DNA of 64,000 bases from PALSA-612 sp963791225 (GTDB lineage: Bacteria > Actinomycetota > Thermoleophilia > Gaiellales > Gaiellaceae): contig CAWBRV010000008.1 in assembly GCA_963791225.1 (NCBI GenBank), forward strand, positions 868,001-932,000, written 5' to 3'. Shown piece after piece: positions 1 to 6,915 of this stretch (positions within the stretch are counted from its first letter, which is position 1; every line of letters begins with the position of its first letter). The translations under genes were made by a program, and so were the position numbers. The notes under the pieces were generated by a model, which ran no database searches, was not told where the DNA came from, and was given only the letters and a program-made list of their open reading frames with translations.

Positions 1-1
1 A

Positions 2-67
2 CTCGCGGACTTCGACCGGCGCGCCCGGGCGGGCGAGCCGATCCTGGTCGACGGGCACGCCTGTTGA
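2..67 (+). CDS. 3' end of an unidentified gene (partial)
   Basis: The frame from base 2 is open into the window and ends at TGA 65-67 with ...GEPILVDGHAC. Only 21 codons are present, so no function can be assigned. The stop overlaps the TTG start of the next gene by four bases (TTGA), which suggests translational coupling and a shared operon. Confidence 0.5.
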   Translation, partial: LADFDRRARAGEPILVDGHAC

Positions 68-525
68 CGGCCCGCCACGTCGTTCTCGTCGGCGCGGTGG
101 TCGCTTGCGCCCTGGGTGGCATGGTGACCAGCGTTACGGCTGCGGCCGCTGGGCCGGCTCCCTGCTGGCAGAGGCTGATCTCCGACTGGTCTGACGGTCA
201 TATCGACGGGCGCTACTCGGCTTCCTGCTACCGGAGTGCGATCGTGAACGCACCCACCGACCTCAGGATCTACTCGACCCTCGACGACGACCTCCAAGCC
301 GCACTTCAGACACGGATCACCACGCCGTCTCCGGATCACGCGCGGCCTCGGACCCTCGCTCTGGCGAGACCGGCGCAGACGGCAGCGTCCTCGCCGTCGA
401 CGCTGACGCGTCTGGTCGCCCTGTTCGCCGTCCTCGGCGGAGCTCTCGCGGCCGCCTGGCTCGGCGCCGTCCTCGTCCGCCGGCGTCGACTTCAGCTTGC
501 GAGGCTGCAGCGATCTCGACCGTGA
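64..525 (+). CDS. Small exported, membrane-anchored protein of unknown function
   Basis: A 153-residue protein with a TTG start overlapping the previous stop. Residues 1-29 look like a signal peptide or TM segment. A short extracytoplasmic domain follows with two cysteines (PCWQRLISDWSDG...SASCYRSAI) that could form a disulphide. A Thr/Ser/Pro-rich stretch comes next, then a C-terminal TM helix (about 115-138) ending in a positive tail (VRRRRLQLARLQRSRP). The likely topology is an external domain tethered by the C-terminal helix. I believe similar CW...DGxIDG...CY proteins recur in Thermoleophilia, but no biochemical role is known to me. Confidence 0.65.
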   Translation: MTARHVVLVGAVVACALGGMVTSVTAAAAGPAPCWQRLISDWSDGHIDGRYSASCYRSAIVNAPTDLRIYSTLDDDLQAALQTRITTPSPDHARPRTLALARPAQTAASSPSTLTRLVALFAVLGGALAAAWLGAVLVRRRRLQLARLQRSRP

Positions 526-665
526 GGTCGGAAGAGATAGCCCGCCGGCCGGCCGCCCTCGCTTACGCGAATTGCCCGATCAGCGCTCCGGGCCTTCTCT
601 GACGCTCCGTCGAGGGCCGCCGCTCGACAATGGTTTCGAACGACACCGATCAGGAGGAGGCAGCA

Positions 666-1601
666 TTGGGTATCGAGCCCGGTCAGTCGATCGGGTCGAA
701 GACGGCGACGTCCTCGGGCGCTGCCCCTCGGCACTCGCGTTGGCGGGCGCTCGTGGACGCCGTGGTCGCGGTGCGCAGCACCAATCCCGGGACCGTGGAA
801 GCGGCGCTCGAGGAACTGGGGGGCCGGCGACGCTGGCTCGCGCCGCTCGCGTACGCCGCGGGCACGGTGGCGGTGGTCTTCGACGGCGTCCTGCTCCTGC
901 TCCGCAACTGGCGGCTCACGCTCCTGCAGGTCGTCCCCGCGGCCTGGATCTGGGCCATGACCTGGAACCTAAAGAACCACGCGCTCGCCAAACCCGGCAT
1001 CACGCCGACGATTGCCGTCCTGCTCGCGGTCGGCGTGCTGATCGGGGCACAGGTCGCCTACTGGTGTAACGCGACGTTCGCGTACACGATGGTCCAGGGC
1101 GCCACGACCGACATCCGGGCTGCGTTTCGCGACGCGCGGCCGCATTGGCGCCTGGTCGGTGGCCTGGCGCTCTTGACCGGCAGCGTGCAGGCCGGAATCT
1201 GGTTGCTCGTGCCCCACCTGCACGCGAAATGGCTCTGGATCGCGCTGCTGGTGATGTTCGTGGTGCAGGTGTACCTGTTCGTCGCGATTCCCTGCTGGCT
1301 TCTCGGCGTGCGCAAGTCGGGTACCCGGAAGGAGCGGATGACCCAGAGCGTGACGACGGGCGTTCTGGGCGGTGTCGCGTCGACCCCGGGGTTCCTGCTG
1401 AACCGGATCGGGCTGCTGCTCATGGGAACAGGCTCGCTCTTCTTCCTCGGTGTCGCGGTCGTCTCGATCGGCGCCGTGCTGCACGTCACGGCAAGCTCGT
1501 CGGTGCGCGTCGTCAAGATGTCTCTGAAACTGAAGACGGGCGAGCAGACCCCTGCCCTGGACGACCAGCCCATCGCTGCGCGGCCGATCGGCTCGATCTA
1601 G
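666..1601 (+). CDS. Multipass integral membrane protein of unknown function
   Basis: TTG 666 was chosen because a strong ribosome site (AGGAGGAGG, 652-660) lies five bases before it. An in-frame ATG at 630 would add 12 residues but lacks such a site. The product has a short polar N-terminus and about five or six hydrophobic segments (for example YAAGTVAVVFDGVLLLL, VVPAAWIWAMTW, TIAVLLAVGVLIGAQVAYW, WIALLVMFVVQVYLFVAIP, LLLMGTGSLFFLGVAVVSI). There is no enzymatic motif. The C-terminus is cytosolic-looking and polar. It stands alone, upstream of the DUF6325-like gene and on the same strand. Confidence 0.65.
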   Translation: MGIEPGQSIGSKTATSSGAAPRHSRWRALVDAVVAVRSTNPGTVEAALEELGGRRRWLAPLAYAAGTVAVVFDGVLLLLRNWRLTLLQVVPAAWIWAMTWNLKNHALAKPGITPTIAVLLAVGVLIGAQVAYWCNATFAYTMVQGATTDIRAAFRDARPHWRLVGGLALLTGSVQAGIWLLVPHLHAKWLWIALLVMFVVQVYLFVAIPCWLLGVRKSGTRKERMTQSVTTGVLGGVASTPGFLLNRIGLLLMGTGSLFFLGVAVVSIGAVLHVTASSSVRVVKMSLKLKTGEQTPALDDQPIAARPIGSI

Positions 1602-1684
1602 TGCGTTCAGGGTGACGAGCGCCTCGTCTCGATGTGTGAGGCTGGGTGGAACTGCGTGGTTCAGTCGGTAAACGAAAGGAACGA

Positions 1685-2143
1685 ATGACAGAGACATCCC
1701 TAGACGAGCTCGGCCCCGTCGACTACCTCGTCGTCGAGTTTCCGGCCGGTGCGAGCAACTTCACGGGCGAGATGGCGACAGAGTTGGTCGCCTTGGTCGA
1801 CGCCGGCACCATCCGGGTGATCGACATCCTGATCCTGACCAAGAACGAGGACGGCACGGTCGAGGCGCATGAGCTTTCCGATGTCGGCGAGCTCGGTGAG
1901 CTACAGGCACTCGAGGCCCAGCTGGCGGAGCTGTTGGCCGAGGACGACGTCGTGCATCTCGCCGCCGCCATGGAGCCCGGAAGCACGGCCGGAGTGCTGA
2001 TCTGGGAGAACCTGTGGGCAGCACCCTTCGCGTCGGCGGCGCGGCGTGCGGGCGGCCAGCTGATCGCGAACGGACGGATCCCTATTCAGGCGATCATCGC
2101 CTCCATCGAGGCCGATGAAGCATCTGCGACCGAAGGAGACTGA
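1685..2143 (+). CDS. DUF6325-like family protein
   Basis: A small acidic soluble protein (152 residues) opening with GPVDYLVVEFP and continuing with a DAGTIRVIDILILTKNEDG core, as in the actinobacterial DUF6325 family and the related DUF1269 proteins. Function is unknown; relatives are often described as membrane- or stress-associated. ATG 1685 is preceded by AAAGGA and matches the conserved N-terminus; a further upstream start (1646) would add a non-conserved extension. An Ala-rich segment near residues 90-130 (GSTAGVLIWENLWAAPFASAARRAGG) is typical. The next small gene starts three bases after its stop and a DUF1269 gene follows, so the three probably form one unit. Confidence 0.75.
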   Translation: MTETSLDELGPVDYLVVEFPAGASNFTGEMATELVALVDAGTIRVIDILILTKNEDGTVEAHELSDVGELGELQALEAQLAELLAEDDVVHLAAAMEPGSTAGVLIWENLWAAPFASAARRAGGQLIANGRIPIQAIIASIEADEASATEGD

Positions 2144-2145
2144 AC

Positions 2146-2310
2146 ATGCCGCTCAGACCAGCACGCGTAGGAAGAGTCGGTGTCATCGGTGCCCCGGTGG
2201 CGAAGACCGCGGTGGTGGCCGCGGCCGTCACACCCGGCCCCTCGCCCGTGGCGAAGACCGCGGTAGTGGCCGCGGCCGTCACACCGGGGCGGGGTCGACG
2301 GCGAATCTAG
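2146..2310 (+). CDS. 54-residue protein with an internal duplication, resembling the N-terminus of SHOCT-type partners
   Basis: ATG 2146 has a good ribosome site (GAAGGAGA) inside the end of the DUF6325-like gene. The protein begins MPLRPARVGRVGVIGAPVAK and contains two copies of VAKTAVVAAAVTPG separated by 17 residues, ending PGRGRRRI. In other actinobacteria DUF6325-type genes are commonly followed by SHOCT-domain proteins with a very similar head (RVG-G-IG---KTAVVA-). Here no SHOCT domain follows in any frame before the next gene. It is either a minimal version or a truncated relic kept in frame. The close spacing and ribosome site favour expression. Confidence 0.55.
   Translation: MPLRPARVGRVGVIGAPVAKTAVVAAAVTPGPSPVAKTAVVAAAVTPGRGRRRI
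2197..2290 (+). repeat. Tandem 51-bp direct repeat inside the 54-residue gene
   Basis: Unit 1 starts at 2197 and unit 2 at 2248. Both begin GTGGCGAAGACCGCGGT. The first 40 bases differ by a single base (G versus A after CGGT), a near-silent recent duplication. The period is 17 codons, so the frame is kept. Confidence 0.8.
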
Positions 2311-2377
2311 ATCGCGGGACGCGGCCCTGGACGGCCCGTCTCCGGCAAGTCGATACCGAAATGTGAGAGGAGACTCC

Positions 2378-2890
2378 ATGGCATCCGACAGCGGCACGCC
2401 TGTCGATCTCTACATCGTGACCTACTCCGGCCCGGAAACGGCTCAGTCCGACTGGGACGGCATCAAGCGGATGGCCGACCAAAAGGTGATCGCGTTCAAT
2501 GCGCTCGTGCTCGTCAGCCGGGGAACTGACGGGAAGATCGACATCGAGGACGACGCCCACGGGAAAGGCGACGCAACGAAGATCGGCGCGGTCGGCGGCC
2601 TGCTCGTAGGAGCGCTCTTCCCGCCCGCGTTTCTCGTCTCGGGGCTCGTCGGGGCCGGCATCGGCGCCGGGGTGACCGGGCTCCGCTCTCACTCCGAGAA
2701 GAAGGAGGTCAAGGCCGAGATCGAGGACGACCTCCCCCCCGGCAGTTCCGCGATCGTCGGGATGTTCGACGCCAGGTGGGCGGCCGACATCTTCGAGAAG
2801 TCGCTGCCGAAGGCCGACAAGATCATCAAGCACGAGGTCGACCCGGAGAGCGCCGAGCAGGTGAAGAACCCGGCGAGCGGTGACGCCTAG
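2378..2890 (+). CDS. DUF1269 family protein
   Basis: ATG 2378 has AGAGGAGA upstream. The 170-residue product shows the DUF1269 layout: an N-terminal soluble strand-rich part (VDLYIVTYSGPETAQSDWDGIKRMA), a central Gly/Ala-rich hydrophobic hairpin (GAVGGLLVGALFPPAFLVSGLVGAGIGAGVTGL, about residues 68-103) and a charged C-terminal domain (KKEVKAEIEDDLPPGSSAIVGMFDARWAADI). The family's function is unknown; the glycine-rich hydrophobic segment suggests membrane association. It lies 67 bases after the mini-gene and on the same strand as the DUF6325-like gene, consistent with a joint stress or envelope role (inference). Confidence 0.8.
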   Translation: MASDSGTPVDLYIVTYSGPETAQSDWDGIKRMADQKVIAFNALVLVSRGTDGKIDIEDDAHGKGDATKIGAVGGLLVGALFPPAFLVSGLVGAGIGAGVTGLRSHSEKKEVKAEIEDDLPPGSSAIVGMFDARWAADIFEKSLPKADKIIKHEVDPESAEQVKNPASGDA

Positions 2891-2913
2891 TCCGCCTCGA
2901 CGAGACCGGTTGC

Positions 2914-3114
2914 TCAGACCCGACGGCGATCCCGGACGAGGTACGCCACGATCAGCGCGGCCGGGAAGAAGAACAGGCTGAAGATGAAGAACAGCAGCCA
3001 GCTGTGCCCCTTGCGGCGAGCAACGTGGGCCGGCCACAACGCTATGAGCACCCAGATGATGAGACCCAAGATCCCGAAGCCAAACCAGCCCCACCCAGAC
3101 ATCGCGACCACCAT
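2914..3114 (-). CDS. Small two-helix membrane protein
   Basis: 66 residues (MVVAMSGWGWFGFGILGLII...): two hydrophobic helices (about 8-30 and 40-58) joined by a basic loop (WPAHVARRKGHSWL) and ending RDRRRV. GAGAGGGG lies five bases before the ATG. It is convergent with the DUF1269 gene, 23 bases apart. Function is unknown. The size and layout resemble small actinobacterial hydrophobic proteins such as the superinfection-immunity-like type, but that assignment is not secure. Confidence 0.6.
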   Translation of the reverse strand: MVVAMSGWGWFGFGILGLIIWVLIALWPAHVARRKGHSWLLFFIFSLFFFPAALIVAYLVRDRRRV

Positions 3115-3389
3115 GACAACCCCTCTCGGACGGATCCGGACTCTGCGACTCTATTAGGCGGGGGGAGTTCGGGCCGAATTCGACAAGCGACCTGGTCGGG
3201 GTAATCCTTCGCGAAGGCTGTGCCGTCGTCGGGCACTCTCGAGCAGGCATGATCCTGACGTGGATCCGGCGGCGAGGTAGCGGTTTGCGCGGCGAGCAGC
3301 CGCGCGTTTCCGGCGCAGTGTTGCCGAGGCCCGTACTGCGGGAGCTCGAGCGGCTGCGCGCCCACCGCTACGACTCGGAGGTACCACGA

Positions 3390-3851
3390 ATGAAACGTCA
3401 GAACCTTTTCTCCGACGCTTGGGACGGAGAGAACCAAGAAGCCGGGCGGCATCGCATCTTCTGGCGGCCGGACGACGCCAGGATGGGAGCGACGCTGTAC
3501 GAGTTGTTCCCCGACGCGCCTGAGATGCGGATGCATATGCACTTCGGAGCCGAAGAGATGTTCTTCGTCCTGAGCGGTCATCCCGTCTTCCGGAACCAGG
3601 ACGGCGCAGAGGAGCTGGCTCCGGGCGACTTCGTCTTCTGCCCCGAGGGACGTGCCGGACTCCACACGTTCAGCAACCCCAGCGAAGAACCCGCTCAGAT
3701 CCTCGCGATCAGTGCCGGCAGCTTCCCGGACGTCGTCGCCTACCCCGAACACGGATATGCATGGGTGGCGACTCGCGATCCCGATCCCGAGCTACTCGCG
3801 AGAGGCGGCGACCCCGGCATCATCGCTCGCTTCGAGATCCCGATCGAGTAA
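3390..3851 (+). CDS. Cupin-domain protein
   Basis: A 153-residue single-domain cupin. Motif 1 is MRMHMHFGAEEMFFVLSG, where His/His/Glu would bind a metal; motif 2 is GDFVFCPEGRAGLHTFSNPSEEPAQILAIS, with the fourth ligand His. The C-terminal part (YPEHGYAWVATRDPDPELLARGGDPGIIARFEIP) is like sugar- or oxalate-type small cupins of unknown substrate. ATG 3390 follows GGAGG by about eight bases. It is monocistronic, with a strong hairpin 31 bases after the stop. Confidence 0.75.
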   Translation: MKRQNLFSDAWDGENQEAGRHRIFWRPDDARMGATLYELFPDAPEMRMHMHFGAEEMFFVLSGHPVFRNQDGAEELAPGDFVFCPEGRAGLHTFSNPSEEPAQILAISAGSFPDVVAYPEHGYAWVATRDPDPELLARGGDPGIIARFEIPIE

Positions 3852-3882
3852 TCGCTCGACCGTATCGACCATCGCCAGAGCC

Positions 3883-3908
3883 GAAGAGGCCGCGCGAGCG
3901 GCCTCTTC
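3883..3908. terminator. Hairpin terminator between the cupin and zinc-ribbon genes
   Basis: An 11-bp perfect stem GAAGAGGCCGC / GCGGCCTCTTC with a GCGA loop. It lies between two convergent genes and could serve both. No long U-run follows, as usual in high-GC actinobacteria. Confidence 0.75.
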
Positions 3909-3959
3909 ACTTACGTGCGCGGCGGGAGACGTCGCCGATCGCCTGGCCTTCGCCGGCGA

Positions 3960-4280
3960 CTAGGCGGGGGCCGACTCGGAAGCCTCAGCGCTGTTCGGGC
4001 AGACCTTCCGATGCTCGGCGAGAAGAGCCGGGCCACGGTACTTCTCCGTGACCGCGATCCAGCCGCAGGCCTCGCAGGCGATCTCCCGCTCGGCCGCCTT
4101 CACGGCCCGCCGCGTGCGCGCTGCCTCGCCCGCCGGGCAATCGTGCTCCTCGAACTCGCGAACCGCCCAGCGCAGCGAGGGTCGCTCCCAACGTCGACCG
4201 CAAACACCGCACGACGTCACGCCGGGGTTGTCGAGTGCCGACTCGGCGTCCTCCCGACGTTTTGCGCTGCTCCAAGCCAC
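3960..4280 (-). CDS. Putative zinc-ribbon / zinc-finger protein
   Basis: About 106 residues, taking GTG 4278-4280 as start (VAWSSAKRREDAES...). The start is uncertain because the frame is open further upstream with no clear ribosome site. Two Cys/His clusters are visible: CGVCGRRW...HDC near the N-terminus and CEACGWIAVTEKYRG...EHRKVC near the C-terminus. Each could bind one zinc. It may be a nucleic-acid-binding or chaperone-like protein. The real homologous part seems to start near DNPGVTSCGVCG. Confidence 0.5.
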   Translation of the reverse strand: MAWSSAKRREDAESALDNPGVTSCGVCGRRWERPSLRWAVREFEEHDCPAGEAARTRRAVKAAEREIACEACGWIAVTEKYRGPALLAEHRKVCPNSAEASESAPA

Positions 4281-4434
4281 ACTGCCGACTCTACCGCCCA
4301 CTCGAGAGGTCGCCCGTTCAGGCTCGGCGTCGTGCGGTGGCGCAGTACCGCGCTGATGAACGCAGGGACGTGGCCGGACATACGACCACTTCCGCCCATG
4401 CCGCCGGGCGCTGATCCGCAGTAAGCTGCCCGCG

Positions 4435-4809
4435 ATGCTCGGCGTGAAGGCGCAGGCAAGGGCCGTGAATCGGCGCATGAGGTCGATCGCCCGGCTGAAC
4501 CTGGAGCTGGCAAAGCTCGAGGCGAAGCAGAAGGCGACGGCCCTGGGGATCGCAGGCGGTCTCGCGCTCGTCGCCGTCGTGCTCGTCTTCTACGCGATTG
4601 GCTTCAGCTTCGCTGCAGCAGCCGCGGGACTCAGTGAAAGCCTGCCCCTCTGGGCGTCGTTGCTGATCGTCGCGGGGATCATCGTCCTCGTCGCGGCGAT
4701 CCTCGCACTCCTGGCAAGGCGCTTCGCGCGTAAGGCTTCGCCTCCCAAGCCAGAGCAGGCGATCGATGAAGCGGAGCAAACGATGAAGATGCTGGACAGG
4801 CATGTCTGA
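4435..4809 (+). CDS. Holin-like membrane protein (phage holin superfamily III / DUF1469 type)
   Basis: 124 residues: an amphipathic basic N-terminal helix (RRMRSIARLNLELAKLEAKQ), two adjacent TM helices (about 41-66 and 75-98), then a charged tail. This layout matches the actinobacterial family usually called phage holin, which is chromosomal and probably a membrane-shaping protein. A TAAGCT box ends seven bases before the ATG, so the message may be leaderless. The next gene overlaps its stop by eight bases and belongs to DUF3618, the usual partner. Confidence 0.75.
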   Translation: MLGVKAQARAVNRRMRSIARLNLELAKLEAKQKATALGIAGGLALVAVVLVFYAIGFSFAAAAAGLSESLPLWASLLIVAGIIVLVAAILALLARRFARKASPPKPEQAIDEAEQTMKMLDRHV

Positions 4810-4999
4810 GCGCACCGCGGAGGAGATCCGCAAAGAGATCGCCGACGAGCGACGGCGCCTCGACGACGACCTGGACACGCTGCAGACCGAGCTTCGCTCG
4901 TTCGTGCCCTACCTGATCGCCGGAGTCGTCGCGGTAGCGCTGCTCACGGGGGGCAAAGGGGTAAGGACCGGCGTCAGGCTGATCTGGAAGCTCCTCTAG
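4802..4999 (+). CDS. DUF3618 family membrane protein, copy 1
   Basis: 65 residues. The N-terminal amphipathic helix ERTAEEIRKEIADERRRL...DTLQTEL is the DUF3618 signature, followed by one TM helix (PYLIAGVVAVALLTGG). It overlaps the holin-like gene by eight bases. Members accompany holin-type proteins in actinobacteria and may bind the inner membrane face. Very close to the next gene in sequence, so a tandem duplication. Confidence 0.8.
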   Translation: MSERTAEEIRKEIADERRRLDDDLDTLQTELRSFVPYLIAGVVAVALLTGGKGVRTGVRLIWKLL

Positions 5000-5016
5000 C
5001 CCGAGAGCACGTACCT

Positions 5017-5208
5017 ATGCCAGAGCGCACCGCCGAGGAGATCCGCAAAGAGATCGCCGACGAGCGACTAGGCCTTCACGAGGACCTCGACGCGCTGAAG
5101 GCCGAGCTGCGCTCGCGTTTGCCATTCGCGATCGCCGGAGTCGTCGCGGCCGCGCTCTCCGCGGTCGCGCTCTTCATTGGCATCAGGAGGCTCCGCAAGC
5201 TCTTCTAG
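5017..5208 (+). CDS. DUF3618 family membrane protein, copy 2
   Basis: 63 residues, a paralogue of the preceding gene: MPERTAEEIRKEIADERLGL versus MSERTAEEIRKEIADERRRL. The DNA is almost identical over the first 50 bases of each gene, and the TM helix and tail have diverged. Separated by 17 bases from copy 1 and the last gene of this small operon. The helix register is preserved, so both copies are probably functional. Confidence 0.8.
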   Translation: MPERTAEEIRKEIADERLGLHEDLDALKAELRSRLPFAIAGVVAAALSAVALFIGIRRLRKLF

Positions 5209-5288
5209 TCCGAGGGGCACCTGCTTGGTCCAGGCTAGGGTTGACGATCCCGTGCGCTTCCTCGCGACAGTTGGGCTGTGACTCTTCT

Positions 5289-6887
5289 GTGACCGACGGA
5301 GCGAGTACACCCGTGCCCGTGGAGGAAGCGGGCAATCCACGCCTGGCCATTTTGTTGGCGATGGCCATGTTCGTGCTCGTTGTCGACACGTCGCTGATGA
5401 ACGTGTCGATCTCGGCGGTGACTCATGATCTCGACACGACGGCCAGCGGGGTTCAGTCGGCGATCGCGCTCGAGGCGCTGGTATCCGCTGCGTTCATCCT
5501 GATCGGCAGCAAGGTCGGTGATCTCATCGGCCGCAAGCGGGCGTATGTATTGGGTCTGCTCGGTTACGCGGCCGGGGCCCTGGCGATGGCGTTTGCCCAG
5601 AGCCTGACTGCAATCATCATCTTCTGGGCCATCGTGGGTGGGCTCGGCGCTTCGCTCCTGCTTCCCGCCATGCAGTCCCTCATCCATGGGAACTTCGAAG
5701 GCGCCGCGCGGAAGAAGGCGTATGCCCTGGTCGGGGCTGCGGCTGCGATAGCCGCCGCGGTGGGACCGCTGCTCGGAGGTTTCGTCACCACCTACTTGTC
5801 GTGGCGAGTCGGGTTTCTGCTCGAGGTCGCGATCATCGCGATCGTGCTGGCCAACATCAAACTCGTCCGCGATGTCCCGTACACCGGTCCCCGGCACATC
5901 GACATCGTCGGCGCGATCCTCTCGGTCCTGGGCATGGGCGGGATCGTGCTGGGCATCCTGGTGTGGCAGGAAGGCGGCGAGGCCGTTGGTGCGCTTCTGG
6001 CGGTCGGCGCGGTTGCGATGGGCTCGCTGGTCTGGTGGCTGGTGCGGCGCAAGCGTGGAGGCAAGCCGACGCTGATCGACCCGGATCTCTTCAAGTCCAG
6101 GATCTTCAGATTCGGGATCTCCGGGCAGATGCTTCAGCAGATTGCTCTGGGTGGCACGATGATCGTGCTGCCGCTCTATCTGCAGATGGTGCTCGAGTAC
6201 AACGCGATGCAGGCCGGCCTGTCCATCGCCCCGCTCTCGCTCAGCATGTTCGGAGTGGCGCTCCTCGCGGCGAAGAAGGCAGGAGCGCGGCGCCCGAGCA
6301 GCATCATCCGGGCGGGATTCGCGCTCTTGACGATCGGGCTGGCGGTGCTGATTCCGATCGTCCCACGGGCTTCCTCCGGCTGGTATCTCATTGTCCCGCT
6401 GATGGTCGCGGGATCGGGGCTCGGGCTGTTGGTGTCGCAGCTCAACAACTACACGCTGGCCCCGATCTCGGAAGAGCGCGTGAGCGAGGCCGCCGGGGTG
6501 AACTCGGCAGCGGGCTCGTTCGGGCTGTCGTTCGGCTTGGCCTTCGCCGGCGCGATCATGCTGGCAACGCTGTCATTCACGTTCACCAACATGGCAGAGG
6601 CAAGCACCGTGCTCGCCCCCGCCCAGCAGCAGCAGGTAGCGGACGCGCTGGAAGACGATGCCGAGTTGATGAGCAACACGCAGCTCGAGCAGCAACTCGC
6701 CGGCCAACCCCAGGCAGTTCAGGACGAGATCATCCGCATCAACACGGACGCACGGCACATCGCCCTTCAAGTGGCGCTGCTCATTCCGATCCTCGCCGGC
6801 CTCGTCGGATTGTTCAACTCGTTCCGCATGATGCGCTTGCCGGACCCCACGCCGTCGGAAGCCGCCGAAGGCATGGTTCTGGGCTGA
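5289..6887 (+). CDS. MFS multidrug exporter, DHA2 (EmrB/QacA) type
   Basis: About 532 residues with 14 predicted TM helices, as in the drug:H+ antiporter-2 family. Landmarks are VDTSLMNVSISAV in TM1 (family motif D1), GSKVGDLIGRKRAY (motif A), and GPLLGGFVTTYLSWRVGF (motif C and the following loop). GTG 5289 is preferred to TTG 5241 because a TAGGGT box covers 5236-5241 and would place the transcript start after that TTG. A glutamine-rich external loop (LAPAQQQQVADAL) precedes the last helix. The substrate is unknown. Convergent with the SulP gene, only 28 bases apart. Confidence 0.85.
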   Translation: MTDGASTPVPVEEAGNPRLAILLAMAMFVLVVDTSLMNVSISAVTHDLDTTASGVQSAIALEALVSAAFILIGSKVGDLIGRKRAYVLGLLGYAAGALAMAFAQSLTAIIIFWAIVGGLGASLLLPAMQSLIHGNFEGAARKKAYALVGAAAAIAAAVGPLLGGFVTTYLSWRVGFLLEVAIIAIVLANIKLVRDVPYTGPRHIDIVGAILSVLGMGGIVLGILVWQEGGEAVGALLAVGAVAMGSLVWWLVRRKRGGKPTLIDPDLFKSRIFRFGISGQMLQQIALGGTMIVLPLYLQMVLEYNAMQAGLSIAPLSLSMFGVALLAAKKAGARRPSSIIRAGFALLTIGLAVLIPIVPRASSGWYLIVPLMVAGSGLGLLVSQLNNYTLAPISEERVSEAAGVNSAAGSFGLSFGLAFAGAIMLATLSFTFTNMAEASTVLAPAQQQQVADALEDDAELMSNTQLEQQLAGQPQAVQDEIIRINTDARHIALQVALLIPILAGLVGLFNSFRMMRLPDPTPSEAAEGMVLG

Positions 6888-6915
6888 CCCTGCCCGGCCA
6901 ATTTCTGCAGCTGCT

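Noticed and set aside
492..734. Minus-strand frame opposite the 64 and 666 genes
   Set aside because: Arg-rich shadow of the plus-strand genes.
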